A stretch of DNA of 54,888 bases, taken from positions 663,096 to 717,983 of the forward strand of contig VXNJ01000001.1 of assembly GCA_009840625.1 (NCBI GenBank). The letters are read 5' to 3'. This DNA is from Chloroflexota bacterium (GTDB lineage Bacteria; Chloroflexota; UBA11872; VXNJ01). Shown here piece by piece: positions 16,890 through 24,959 of the stretch (positions are counted from its first letter, which is position 1; each line of letters starts with the position of its first letter). The position numbers and the translations under genes were made by a program. The notes beneath the pieces are model-generated. The model had not been told where the DNA came from, did not search any database, and saw only the letters and a program-made list of their open reading frames with translations.

Positions 16890-17624
16890 TTGACCAGGTT
16901 GGCCACCGGCCTGGCCGGGAGGGTGGTGGGCGCGGTGCGAGATCTGCTGCCCATCTTCGCCGTTATCGCTTTCTTCCAAATCGTGGTTCTGCGGCAGCCC
17001 TTTCCCGACGTGGCCAACGTGGCGGTTGGGCTGTTGTGCGTTGTCCTCGGATTGGCGTTGTTTATCCAAGGGCTCGAAAGCGGGCTTTTCCCGCTCGGCG
17101 AGGCGCTGGCGGAGGGTATTGCCCGCAAGGGGAGCACCCTGGCGCTGGTGGGATTGGCCTTCAGCCTCGGGTTCGGGACCACCGTGGCCGAGCCGGCGCT
17201 CATCGCCGTGGCCGCCGAGGCGGCCGATGTGGCGGCGGCGGCCGGATTCATTGGCGACAGCCTGGCCGCCCAGGAGCGGTACGCGCTCGAATTGCGGCTG
17301 GTGGTGGCGTTCGCCGTCGGTCTGGCCATTGTGCTGGGAGTGTTGCGGATTCTGAAGGGTTGGCCCATCCACCGGTTCATCATCGCCGGATATGCGGTGG
17401 TCATGGTCATGACCGTGTTCGCGCCGGCGGAGATCGTAGGCGTGGCTTACGACTCCGGGGGCGTGACGACCAGCACGATCACGGTGCCGTTGATCACCGC
17501 TTTGGGGGTGGGGTTGGCGTCCACCATCCGCGGGCGCAACCCGATGCTTGACGGATTCGGGCTGATCGCGTTTGCCAGTCTCAGCCCCATGATTTGCGTG
17601 CTGGCCTACGGATTGGCCAGGTGA
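16890..17624 (+). CDS. DUF1538 membrane protein, first copy
   Basis: A 244-residue hydrophobic protein with about six to seven membrane helices. It shows DUF1538 hallmarks: [15 protein letters not shown] (56-70), [10 protein letters not shown] (95-104), [14 protein letters not shown] (187-200) and [14 protein letters not shown] (221-234). The two small-residue/Thr/Ser-rich loops look like re-entrant or substrate-lining segments of a transporter, but that is inference; the family has no function known to me. The start is a TTG at 16890. The stop overlaps the ATG of the second copy (TGATG), and the two proteins share the motifs at nearly the same positions, which suggests a heterodimer. Confidence 0.83.
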   Translation: MTRLATGLAGRVVGAVRDLLPIFAVIAFFQIVVLRQPFPDVANVAVGLLCVVLGLALFIQGLESGLFPLGEALAEGIARKGSTLALVGLAFSLGFGTTVAEPALIAVAAEAADVAAAAGFIGDSLAAQERYALELRLVVAFAVGLAIVLGVLRILKGWPIHRFIIAGYAVVMVMTVFAPAEIVGVAYDSGGVTTSTITVPLITALGVGLASTIRGRNPMLDGFGLIAFASLSPMICVLAYGLAR

Positions 17625-18406
17625 TGCTGGATTTCCTGGCCTTTTCCGGCGAAACCCTGTTCAATACGCTGCGCGACGTAACCCCGATCGTCGCAATCCT
17701 GGTGGTGTTTCAGGTGGGGGTGCTTCGGCGCGGGATACCGAACCTGGCGGGTATCGCCGCGGGCTCGGTCATGGTGCTGCTGGGGCTGGCACTTTTCCTG
17801 ATTGGCCTGGAACGGGCGCTATTTCCCATCGGGGAGACGATGGCCAGACAGCTTACCGAGCAAGCGGGGGCCTTCGCGGGCGCGGTTCGCTGGGAAGGCT
17901 ACTGGCTGGTTTATCTGTTCGCGGCCGCCATCGGATTCGCCACTACGGTGGCCGAGCCGTCGTTGATCGCCGTGGCGCTGAAAGCCGAGGAGGTCTCGGG
18001 TGGCGCGGTAAACGCCTGGGGACTGCGCATCGCCGTCGCGCTGGGCGTGGCCGCCGGCGTCTCGCTGGGGTGCTTTCGCATCGTGACCGGCACGCCCCTG
18101 CCGTGGTACATCCTGGCGGCCTACATCATCGTTATCGTTCAGACTTTCCTGAGCAACCGCACGATAGTTCCCTTGGCCTACGACAGCGGAGGCGTAACCA
18201 CCTCGACCGTCACGGTGCCGGTAGTGGCGGCGCTGGGGTTGGGATTGGCCGCCAGCGTACCGGGCCGCAGTCCGCTGATCGACGGGTTCGGTCTCATCGC
18301 CTTCGCCAGCGTATTCCCGATCATGTCGGTGCTAGGCTATGCCATCACCGCCGAAAGGGTGGAACGCTGGCGCGGGCGGAGACAGCGTCAGGAGGTCAAA
18401 CCTTGA
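17624..18406 (+). CDS. DUF1538 membrane protein, second copy
   Basis: A 260-residue paralogue of the preceding gene, read from the ATG at 17624 that overlaps its stop. Motifs: ALFLIGLERALFPIG (56-70), FATTVAEPSL (105-114), [14 protein letters not shown] (186-199) and [17 protein letters not shown] (220-236). The C-terminal tail RVERWRGRRQRQEVKP is basic and soluble, which the first copy lacks; it could face the cytoplasm and contact the P-II-like protein encoded next. Duplicated, motif-sharing membrane halves in tandem are common for transporters with inverted or pseudo-symmetric subunits. Function unknown. Confidence 0.83.
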   Translation: MLDFLAFSGETLFNTLRDVTPIVAILVVFQVGVLRRGIPNLAGIAAGSVMVLLGLALFLIGLERALFPIGETMARQLTEQAGAFAGAVRWEGYWLVYLFAAAIGFATTVAEPSLIAVALKAEEVSGGAVNAWGLRIAVALGVAAGVSLGCFRIVTGTPLPWYILAAYIIVIVQTFLSNRTIVPLAYDSGGVTTSTVTVPVVAALGLGLAASVPGRSPLIDGFGLIAFASVFPIMSVLGYAITAERVERWRGRRQRQEVKP

Positions 18407-18753
18407 AGATGGCGCTGATCGTCGCGCTGGTGGGCGACGATAAGACTAGTCAGATCATCGATGTCGCGCGCGCCGGCGGAGCGACCGGTGCCACGATCAT
18501 CAGCAGCGTGCGCGGCGAGGGGCTGAAGCCGGGCAGGACCTTCCTCGGTCTGGGCTTGACATCGAAGCGGGATGTGTTGCTTTTCCTGGTGGCGGAACCG
18601 CGGGCCCGGGACATCCTCGAGGGCATCGCGAAAGCTAGCGGCATGGACCGGGAGAGCGGCGCCGGCGTCGCTTTTCAACTCGCCATCGAGGACGTGGTCG
18701 GGCTCGAGTCGCAGTTGCCGACCCTGAAAGAGGAGCTGGAAAACGCCCTATGA
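18403..18753 (+). CDS. P-II-like (GlnB-fold) signalling protein
   Basis: A 117-residue protein with P-II order: strand ALIVALVGDDKTSQIIDVAR, then GATGATIISSVRGEGLK corresponding to the T-loop base, the segment SKRDVLLFLVAEPRA and a C-terminal helix. P-II and P-II-like proteins are trimers that bind nucleotides and dock on a membrane transporter or enzyme. The T-loop region is short and lacks the uridylylated Tyr of GlnB, so it is a P-II-like variant. I chose TTG 18403, overlapping the previous stop (TTGA), because GGAGGT at 18391-18396 is six bases upstream; ATG 18409 is the alternative. The location directly after two membrane genes suggests it controls them. Confidence 0.8.
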   Translation: MKMALIVALVGDDKTSQIIDVARAGGATGATIISSVRGEGLKPGRTFLGLGLTSKRDVLLFLVAEPRARDILEGIAKASGMDRESGAGVAFQLAIEDVVGLESQLPTLKEELENAL

Positions 18754-19160
18754 ACGATTCGGGCAATGACCGATCCATTCGGGTTTCCGACGTCATGGGG
18801 TCGCAGGTGCATGCAATCGACGGATTGGCCACGGTGGCCGAGGCGATGGAGATCATGCAGCGGTTGCAAATCAGTTCGCTGGTCGTGAACCGGCGCCGCG
18901 ATGACGACGAGCTGGGGCTGATCGTGGTCAGCGACGTGGCCCGCGAGGTCATTGCCCACAATCGCGCACCGGAACGAGTAAACGTTTACGAAATCATGTC
19001 GAAACCAACGCTTACCGTTCGAACCGGCATGCTGGCGCGCTACGCGGTGCGATTGCTGGTCAACTTCCGTGTCTCGAGGGCGCTGGTGGTCGACGATGAC
19101 GGGTCGCCGCTGGGCCTGGTGACGCTGCGCGACCTGGTCCTGGGTCTTACTCCCGAGTAG
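18750..19160 (+). CDS. CBS-domain pair protein
   Basis: A 136-residue protein made of two CBS motifs (Bateman module) and nothing else. The first repeat runs about residues 8-65 (VSDVMGSQVHAIDG...DELGLIVVSDVAREVI), the second about 75-132 (VYEIMSKPTLTV...GSPLGLVTLRDLVLGL). CBS pairs bind adenosine nucleotides and relay energy state to a partner. It overlaps the P-II-like gene by ATGA, making it the fourth and last member of a tightly coupled operon. A second adenylate sensor next to a P-II-like protein suggests dual nucleotide control of the DUF1538 pair. The ligand cannot be read. Confidence 0.87.
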   Translation: MNDSGNDRSIRVSDVMGSQVHAIDGLATVAEAMEIMQRLQISSLVVNRRRDDDELGLIVVSDVAREVIAHNRAPERVNVYEIMSKPTLTVRTGMLARYAVRLLVNFRVSRALVVDDDGSPLGLVTLRDLVLGLTPE

Positions 19161-19552
19161 GCGCCGGGCGCCCTCCGCGCAAGGCCCTGGAACTTTGCCA
19201 ACTGTGTCGACCATTCCTCCGAATCGATCCCGTGCGTTCGATTGCTCGGATCGACTGACCGGCCGGCCGGCGAAACCGGCGCAGGGTACGGACCGCCACG
19301 CCGAATTCGGGGGGTGGAATTCCCGGTTGGTGATTCGGGCGAGCGCCGCTGTCGGATCCGGATGCCGGATTTCGCGCGGACCGCGTGGACGGACGGGTCA
19401 TATTGGCGCGCAATCCATTCCAAACGCGCTACACCGCCAGCCAGCGCCCCTCTCAGCTCGGATCGATCAGGTTGCAACGACAAAGCGGAAGCGGTGATGG
19501 CCGACCTTCCGGCCCCGTCCATGCCACCCGCAGCTGAACGGGACGGTGCGGC
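19161..19552. other. Non-coding gap of about 390 bp
   Basis: Follows the CBS gene. A GC-rich inverted repeat (GGCGCC/GGGCGCC) occurs right after its stop but has no T-tract, so it is not a convincing intrinsic terminator. The rest shows no ORF with recognisable homology, no tRNA features and no clear promoter. GGGACGG just before 19553 can serve as ribosome-binding site for the next small gene. Confidence 0.4.
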
Positions 19553-19807
19553 ATGTTGAGATTGCTGATCCTGGTTTCGCTGCTGTTTGCGCTCGGGTTC
19601 GTGATCCACGCCGGGTTTCGCCGCCGGCTGCTTTGGGCGATCAACGTCACCTTCGCGATTTATGCCGCGTTCTTCGTAATCCGCCTGCTGATTTGGCCGT
19701 TCTTTGACCTGAATCCCGACCTGTACCTGGTAGTGGCGGCCGTGAGCCTGGCGTGCTTTGCAATCTGGTTCGCGCTGCGCCTGTTTCTCGAACGCGGGCG
19801 CCGCTAG
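19553..19807 (+). CDS. Small three-helix membrane protein, unknown
   Basis: 84 residues, ATG start with a purine-rich GGGACGG a few bases upstream. Three hydrophobic segments (about 3-21, 28-46 and 55-75) separated by Arg/Asp-containing turns, ending in RLFLERGRR, a cytoplasmic-type positive tail. The regular membrane-protein pattern supports a real gene. I do not recognise the family. It is convergent with pheA, 25 bp from its stop, and is not obviously part of the preceding operon because of the long gap. Confidence 0.6.
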   Translation: MLRLLILVSLLFALGFVIHAGFRRRLLWAINVTFAIYAAFFVIRLLIWPFFDLNPDLYLVVAAVSLACFAIWFALRLFLERGRR

Positions 19808-19832
19808 CAGTCCCGGCGCGGGTTCAAGCCGC

Positions 19833-20942
19833 TCAAATCACCTGTGCGCCCGGCAGGTCAGCCGGCCAGGAGCCGATGATCCTCACGGTCGAACACAGTG
19901 CTCCCACATCGGCGATGGCGGCGGCGACGTTGGAATCGTTGCGGTGGCCTGCGAACTCAGCGTAAAAGACGTAATCGCCCAGGACCGCGTCATGTAGCCC
20001 GCGGGCGGGTCGGGACTGCATGTTGCTCAGGTTCACGTCCCGGTTGCGCAACGCGCCCAGAACCTCGTGCAGGGCGCCGACACGATCCTTGACGGCAAAA
20101 ATCATCGCCGTGCGGTCGTTGCCGGTCGATGGATTTGAACGGTTGCCGAGCAGGAAAAACCGGGTGCTGTTGGCGGAGAAATCGTGGATGTTGCGCCGTA
20201 CGACGCTCAAGCCGTTCGCCGTGGCCGCCGCCTCCAGGCCGATCGCCGCCGATCGCGGTTCCTGGCTGGCGCGCACCGCCGCGGCGGCGGTGCTGGCTAC
20301 CTCGGATCGTTCCGCCGCGGGCAGGTTTTGGGATAGCCAGTCCTGACACTGGGCCAATGCCTGCGGGTGCGAATAGACCACCTGGATCTCCTCCAGGCTG
20401 GAGTTAGAGAGAAGGTTGTGGACGATCCGTTCCGACGTCTCGGCGATCACGTCGACCGGGTGCCGCATGAAGCCGTCGATCGAGTCGCCGACCATCCCGG
20501 CGGCGGTGTTTTCAATCGGAACGACGCCGAAATCGGCTTCCCCGCGCGACACCTGGGCGAAGATCGCGTCGATCGAGTTGACCGCCACGTAATCGGCACT
20601 TTCACCGAACACTTTGCGGGCCGCCCCATGGCTGAACGTCATTGGCGGGCCCAGATAAGCCACCTCCAGGGTTTTCTCCAGCGCCCGGCAGGCGGCGATG
20701 ATCTGGGTAAAGATCGCCGAGATCGCCTCGCCGGAGAGCGATCCGTTGGAAACCGCGATAGCACGTCTGATCACCTCGGCTTCGCGGGTGGGTACGAAGA
20801 CCGGGTCTCCGCTGGCCGACTTTTCGTGACCAACCTTGCTCACGACCGCCGCGCGATCGTCAAGCAGGTCCACGATCTGGCGATCGATCTCGTCGATCTT
20901 GAGGCGGTGCTCGGCCAGGCGCCGGTCCGGGTCGTTGGACAA
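19833..20942 (-). CDS. pheA: Chorismate mutase-prephenate dehydratase (P-protein)
   Basis: A 369-residue bifunctional enzyme of phenylalanine synthesis. Residues 1-90 are an AroQ-type chorismate mutase (HRLKIDEIDRQIVDLLDDRAA). Residues 92-270 are prephenate dehydratase, with VAYLGPPMTFSHGAA, VVPIENTAAGMV and the catalytic STRFF. Residues 280-365 are an ACT domain (VKDRVGALHEVL...NLSNMQSRP) for phenylalanine feedback. The conserved ESRP of the ACT site reads QSRP here, a possible change in effector binding. The start is TTG (20942) with only a weak GAGA-rich upstream sequence. A 63 bp space separates it from the upstream CcdA-like gene on the same strand. Confidence 0.93.
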   Translation of the reverse strand: MSNDPDRRLAEHRLKIDEIDRQIVDLLDDRAAVVSKVGHEKSASGDPVFVPTREAEVIRRAIAVSNGSLSGEAISAIFTQIIAACRALEKTLEVAYLGPPMTFSHGAARKVFGESADYVAVNSIDAIFAQVSRGEADFGVVPIENTAAGMVGDSIDGFMRHPVDVIAETSERIVHNLLSNSSLEEIQVVYSHPQALAQCQDWLSQNLPAAERSEVASTAAAAVRASQEPRSAAIGLEAAATANGLSVVRRNIHDFSANSTRFFLLGNRSNPSTGNDRTAMIFAVKDRVGALHEVLGALRNRDVNLSNMQSRPARGLHDAVLGDYVFYAEFAGHRNDSNVAAAIADVGALCSTVRIIGSWPADLPGAQVI

Positions 20943-21005
20943 CTTGGAAGTCTCTCGGGGGCTTTCCGGGATTGAGCTAGTCGGCGGTCTTGATTCCGTC
21001 TACGG

Positions 21006-21872
21006 CTAGTTTCCCGTAACCGCCTGATCGGCCGAAATCTGCCCGGCCAGATGGGCCAGGTAGACGGGGGCCAGCGGCAGTACGCACGGGGAAATGAAAG
21101 AGAGTATCCCGGCGACGAATGCCGGCACCATCCAGCCCAGATTGATCGCTTCGTTGCCAGCCATCAGGAATTCGTCGTTAAAAACCGGCACGTCGGCCAG
21201 GTAACGCGACAGCAACGCCACCAAATCAAAGGCGATGAATAGTCCGAACGCCATCAGCAGTAAGCCGGAAACGATGGCGATCGCGTTGGAGCGCCGGCTG
21301 AGCGCGGTCAAGGGGCCCTGAAGACGCTCGGTGAATGCGGCCAGGACCAGGAAAGGGACGCCCAGGCCGAGCGAGTAGGCCAGCAGCAGCAGGTAAGCGG
21401 TGGCGACCGATTCGGAGTTGTATGCCGCGGTCAGGATTCCGCCAAGAATGAAGCCGACGCAAGGGGTCCAGCCCAACGCGAAGGCCAGGCCGACCGCAAA
21501 CGACGATCGGTACCCCGATCGGCCGGTGCGGAACTCGATTTGACCCTGACGGTAGAGCGCCCCGGCCAGCCGCGCCGAGGCGGCCGCAATGGCGCGCCGC
21601 GCCCAATCGAATCTGCCCTCGCGGGCCGGGCCAGCCAGCCGGAATGCCAGCTCGCGGAACAAGCCGGTCAGGTGCAGTCCGAAGACCGCTAACGCCACGC
21701 CGGCGACGACGTTGATGATCGGACGGTAGTCGTCCACCAGGCGGCCCACGACTCCGAATGAAAACCCGGCCAGTGAAAAGAGAAGGCTAAATCCCAGAAC
21801 GAACGACAGGGCGTGGAGGATCAGTCTGGTACGCGGCGGATTCGCCGCGACTGCGGTTGAAGCGCTGGCCAT
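21006..21872 (-). CDS. CcdA/DsbD-like thiol transporter, apparently circularly permuted
   Basis: A 288-residue membrane protein with six hydrophobic helices and both CcdA cysteine motifs, but in swapped order. In ordinary CcdA the protein opens with the helix containing PCVLPL and continues LLHALSFVLGF..., then GWTPC. Here it opens after a short tail with LILHALSFVLGFSLLFSLAG (helix 2), has GWTPCVG with C138 (helix 4), and closes with GILSFISPCVLPLAPVYL (C263), the helix that should be first. Moving helix 1 behind helix 6 keeps its membrane direction. CcdA carries electrons from cytoplasmic thioredoxin across the membrane for cytochrome c maturation or thiol reduction. No PCVLP sequence is encoded upstream. 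No thioredoxin-like or ccs gene is adjacent. Confidence 0.85.
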   Translation of the reverse strand: MASASTAVAANPPRTRLILHALSFVLGFSLLFSLAGFSFGVVGRLVDDYRPIINVVAGVALAVFGLHLTGLFRELAFRLAGPAREGRFDWARRAIAAASARLAGALYRQGQIEFRTGRSGYRSSFAVGLAFALGWTPCVGFILGGILTAAYNSESVATAYLLLLAYSLGLGVPFLVLAAFTERLQGPLTALSRRSNAIAIVSGLLLMAFGLFIAFDLVALLSRYLADVPVFNDEFLMAGNEAINLGWMVPAFVAGILSFISPCVLPLAPVYLAHLAGQISADQAVTGN

Positions 21873-22018
21873 GTTCTAGGCCTCTTTGCTGAATTCGTGT
21901 GCCGACGGGCACGAGCGTTGCCACGAACGATTATCCGGGTCGGCGCGCCGAAGGTGGCCAGCTTGGTCAGAATATGTCCAGTTGACGTAGACTGCGTTTG
22001 CGGCATTTGGCCGAATAC

Positions 22019-22303
22019 ATGTCAGATCAGATCCAACCGCCCGGCGCAAGGCCCGAAAAGGCCCTTTTGGCAATCGTGGCCCACACGGTTGCCGATCGCG
22101 TCCAGCAAGCGCTGCTGGCCGACGGCTTCAGGGTCACCCGCATCAATACCGCCGGCGGATTCCTGCGCCGCGGCAACGTCACGTTCCTGGCCGGCCTGCG
22201 GGCCGACGACGTGGATCGGGCGATCGCAAAGATGCGCGACAACGCCGGCGATCGCGGCGGCTGGGTAATGGTCGCCGACCTGGGAACCATAACGCGGGTA
22301 TAG
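22019..22303 (+). CDS. Cyclic-di-AMP receptor, DarA/PstA type (P-II-like, DUF970)
   Basis: A 94-residue protein from ATG 22019. Diagnostic family segments: LLAIVAHTVADRVQQALLADGFRVTRI, then NTAGGFLRRGNVTFLAGL, matching the conserved GGFL-GN-T motif of c-di-AMP-binding P-II-like proteins. These are cytoplasmic trimers that bind c-di-AMP and signal through their B/T loops. The usual length is about 105-110 residues, so this copy is compact with a short T-loop. No diadenylate cyclase is in the window. It diverges from the CcdA-like gene and is convergent with groEL. Confidence 0.85.
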   Translation: MSDQIQPPGARPEKALLAIVAHTVADRVQQALLADGFRVTRINTAGGFLRRGNVTFLAGLRADDVDRAIAKMRDNAGDRGGWVMVADLGTITRV

Positions 22304-22314
22304 GGGCCGGCCCC

Positions 22315-22354
22315 AAAAAACCGAACGCCCCGGCCGGTCGTCAGCCGAGGCGTT
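22315..22354 (-). terminator. Intrinsic terminator of groEL
   Basis: Read on the minus strand, AACGCCTCGG pairs with CCGGGGCGTT (ten base pairs including one G-U) around an 11-base loop, followed by CGG and six Ts. It lies 55-95 bases after the groEL stop. In the plus direction there is no T-run after the hairpin, so it acts for groEL only. Confidence 0.85.
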
Positions 22355-22408
22355 GCGCTAGCCGGCCGGGCTACCGACGATTGCCGGAAGCCCGGTGACT
22401 GTTGCGGT

Positions 22409-24037
22409 CTAGTAGCCCATTTCCGGGCCGGGCGCCGGGGCCGGATTCTCTTCCGGCAGGTCGGCAATCAGCGCCTCGGTGGTCAGGATCATGCTGGCGA
22501 TCGAGGCCGCATTCTCCAGCGCCGAACGAGTGACCTTCAGCGGGTCAATGATGCCGGCGTCGAACATGTTGACGTAGTCCTCCGAGATCACGTCAAAGCC
22601 GATAAAGGCGTTGTCGGACTCGGCGTGTCGGCGGCGCACTTCCTGCACCACCACGCCACCGTCGTGACCGGCGTTCTCGGCAATGTACTCGAGCGGTGCG
22701 ACCAGGGCGCGGCGCAAGGCCCGTATACCGGCCGATTCGTCGCCTTCGACCGCTACTTCGTCGAGCGCGGCAAGCGAATTGACCAGCGCAACGCCGCCGC
22801 CGGCGACGATGCCCTCTTCAATCGCGGCCTGGGTGGCCGAAATCGCGTCCTCGACCCGATGCTGCTTTTCCTTCTGCTCGGTTTCGGTGGCCGCGCCGAC
22901 CCGGATGATAGCCACGCCGCCGGCCAGCTTGGCCTTGCGCTCTTCGAGCTTTTCGCGGTCGTAGTCCGATGTCGCCTCGCGGATCTGGGCATCCAGCTGC
23001 TTGATGCGGCCCAGGCGCGATTCGTCGGTGCCTACGCCCTCGACGATGGTCGTCTCATCCTTGGTTGCAAACACCCGTCGCGAGCGGCCCAGATCCTCCA
23101 GGATCACGCTGTCGAGGGTTCGACCCATGTCGGACGCAATAACGGTGCCGCCGGTGATGATCGCAATGTCCTGCAGGAGTTCCTTGCGACGGTCGCCGTA
23201 ACCGGGCGCCTTTACCGCGAGGCAGTTGAGAATGCCGCGCAGCTTGTTCACTACAAGGGTGGCCAGCGCTTCGCCCTCGATGTCCTCGGCGATTACGATG
23301 AAGTCCTTTTTGCCGGCCTGGGTGACCTTTTCCAGGGTTGGCAGTATGTCGGAGACGGCCGACACCTTGCCGTCGGTGATGAGGATGTACGGATCTTCGA
23401 TCTGGGCTTCCATCCGGTCCTGGTCGGTGACGAAGTACGGCGACAGGTACCCACGGTCGAATTGCAGCCCCTCGACGTAGTCGTCCTCAAGCTCGAGCCC
23501 CTTGGACTCCTCGACGGTTATGACGCCGTCCTTGCCGACCTTGTCCATGACCTTGGCGATCATGTTGCCGATCTCGGTGTCGGCGGCCGAAATCGAGGCG
23601 ATCTGTGCGATCTCCTCGGTGCCCTTGATCTGCTTGGCCTGACCTTGCAGGTTCCCAACCAGGACAGCTACGCCCTGGCCGATTCCGCGCTTGATGATCA
23701 TCGGGTTCGACCCGGCGGCTACGTTGCGCAAACCTTCCTTGAGGATGGTCTGGGCCAAGACGGTGGCCGTCGTGGTGCCGTCGCCGGCCACGTCGTTGGT
23801 CTTGGATGCGGCCTCTTTGATCAGCTGCGCGCCCATGTTTTCAAAGGCGTGCTCAAGCTCGATTTCCTTGGCCACGGTTACGCCGTCGTGGGTCACCGTG
23901 GGGGCCCCGAATTTCTTGCCCAGGGCCACGTTGCGGCCTTTGGGTCCCAGAGTCGTGCGCACCGCGTTGGCAACGGTGTCTATTCCCTGGAGAAGAAGCT
24001 TGCGGGCTTCGGCATCGAGCGCTACTTGCTTTGCCAT
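22409..24037 (-). CDS. groL: Chaperonin GroEL (Hsp60)
   Basis: A 542-residue full-length chaperonin subunit. It begins [20 protein letters not shown] and contains the ATP-binding stretch [14 protein letters not shown] and the GVALV segment near residue 410. The tetradecameric ring refolds proteins in an ATP cycle. The C-terminus is Pro/Ala/Glu-rich and ends PGPEMGY; it lacks the usual GGM repeats that line the cavity floor. groES is not adjacent: the upstream gene is a divergent peptidase, so groES must be elsewhere. No CIRCE element was found upstream. An intrinsic terminator follows the gene. Confidence 0.98.
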   Translation of the reverse strand: MAKQVALDAEARKLLLQGIDTVANAVRTTLGPKGRNVALGKKFGAPTVTHDGVTVAKEIELEHAFENMGAQLIKEAASKTNDVAGDGTTTATVLAQTILKEGLRNVAAGSNPMIIKRGIGQGVAVLVGNLQGQAKQIKGTEEIAQIASISAADTEIGNMIAKVMDKVGKDGVITVEESKGLELEDDYVEGLQFDRGYLSPYFVTDQDRMEAQIEDPYILITDGKVSAVSDILPTLEKVTQAGKKDFIVIAEDIEGEALATLVVNKLRGILNCLAVKAPGYGDRRKELLQDIAIITGGTVIASDMGRTLDSVILEDLGRSRRVFATKDETTIVEGVGTDESRLGRIKQLDAQIREATSDYDREKLEERKAKLAGGVAIIRVGAATETEQKEKQHRVEDAISATQAAIEEGIVAGGGVALVNSLAALDEVAVEGDESAGIRALRRALVAPLEYIAENAGHDGGVVVQEVRRRHAESDNAFIGFDVISEDYVNMFDAGIIDPLKVTRSALENAASIASMILTTEALIADLPEENPAPAPGPEMGY

Positions 24038-24178
24038 TTACGCTCCCTCGGCAGCATGCGGCATTATTTGACGAAAAGGGTTCAAAACAAGCCCGGCGCC
24101 AGGCAAGTTGGTGCTTCACCCGCGCGCCCGCCGGCTTAAATCTTTCCAGCGCTTGTATGTACAGCGGCGGCTTGTTTC

Positions 24179-24193
24179 GATAAAGATGTTATC
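24179..24193. promoter_or_regulatory. Small inverted repeat between groEL and the M67 gene
   Basis: GATAA-AGATG-TTATC, a perfect five-base inverted repeat in an A/T-rich patch of the divergent groEL/peptidase region. It could be an operator or simply part of A/T-rich promoter DNA. No known chaperone regulator box (CIRCE, HAIR) fits it. Confidence 0.25.
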
Positions 24194-24198
24194 AGAAT

Positions 24199-24753
24199 TT
24201 GGGTGCATTTAGGCCTTCTCCAACCTTAGAAAGGCCGGGGCCCAAGCGAGATTTCGAGCGGGATTTCAATCGAGTGCAGAACCCTGAAAAATTTCCCCCG
24301 AGTTCCGGGCCGGCGGCAACTGGTCCGGCGGACGGTGCCGAACGGCTGGTTCTGGGGGTGGCGGCCTGGCGTGATCTGGTGGCCCACTGCCGGCGGGAGG
24401 CGCCCAATGAGGCCTGCGGCGTGCTCGGCGGCCAATTGTTTGCCGGGGGCCAGCGCGCGGAGCTGTCGGTCCCGGTCGTTAACGTACTCGCCGATCCGCG
24501 CCGCTACCGGATGGACCCGCGTGGCCTGATGGCCGCCTTTGATCGGATCGAAGCCGCCGGACTGGAAGAAGTTGCCTACTTCCATTCCCACCCGGCTTCG
24601 GCGCCGATACCCTCGAAGACGGACATCGCCGAAGCCCGGATCGGGACGGTGCGCATGCTGATCGTCTCGCTGGAAGACCCGCAGAATCCCAGCGCCGGTT
24701 TCTATCTGCTGGGTGATGGCGGCGCGCGAACCGGCAGGCTGGAAATCGAATAA
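24199..24753 (+). CDS. M67 (JAMM/MPN) metallopeptidase
   Basis: The JAMM domain covers the C-terminal three quarters: the upstream Glu in APNEACGVLGG, then YFHSHPASAPIPSKTD, i.e. the zinc motif HxHP followed by S and D at the proper spacing. Bacterial stand-alone JAMM proteins cleave C-terminal peptides from ubiquitin-like sulfur carriers (ThiS/MoaD/CysO) or isopeptide-like bonds. The frame is open from a TTG at 24199, but the first 45 residues are low in recognisable structure and lack a ribosome-binding site. A GTG at 24274 is an alternative start that keeps the whole domain. No sulfur-carrier gene is adjacent, although larE, a sulfur-transfer gene, is the next gene downstream. Confidence 0.82.
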   Translation: MGAFRPSPTLERPGPKRDFERDFNRVQNPEKFPPSSGPAATGPADGAERLVLGVAAWRDLVAHCRREAPNEACGVLGGQLFAGGQRAELSVPVVNVLADPRRYRMDPRGLMAAFDRIEAAGLEEVAYFHSHPASAPIPSKTDIAEARIGTVRMLIVSLEDPQNPSAGFYLLGDGGARTGRLEIE

Positions 24754-24884
24754 CGCCACGGCTGCCAGCAAAAGCGCGAGCGGTCGGGGCTGCGGCCCGC
24801 AAGGCTGGTGGCGATCTAGTAAACGCGCGGTGCGCCCGCCGCGGGCGACACAGCTGCGCTTAACCCGTCCCCGACTATTGTTTG

Positions 24885-24913
24885 GTGACAGCTACTTGGT
24901 CATACCGTATAGT
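24885..24913 (+). promoter_or_regulatory. Sigma-70-like promoter of larE
   Basis: GTGACA (24885-24890) and TATAGT (24908-24913) are separated by 17 bp, each one base off the -35 and -10 consensus. The expected start of transcription near 24920 gives a leader of about 40 bases to the ATG at 24960. This is the best-looking promoter I found in the window. Confidence 0.6.
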
Positions 24914-24959
24914 GAGGGCCGAGGACTTCCTTAACATTGGAAACCGTTGGCGGTAGCGA

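Noticed and set aside
22304-22320. GGGGCCGGCCCC hairpin followed by As as terminator of the c-di-AMP receptor gene
   Set aside because: On the plus strand a T-tract is needed after the hairpin, but As follow. The Ts on the minus strand belong to the groEL terminator next to it.
22625-24139. Long plus-strand open frame of about 500 codons
   Set aside because: It lies antisense to groEL, an unmistakable gene, and its translation has no recognisable domain. It is a by-product of GC-rich codon use.
24038-24198. CIRCE or groES upstream of groEL
   Set aside because: No TTAGCACTC-N9-GAGTGCTAA-like repeat and no groES-like open frame in this interval.
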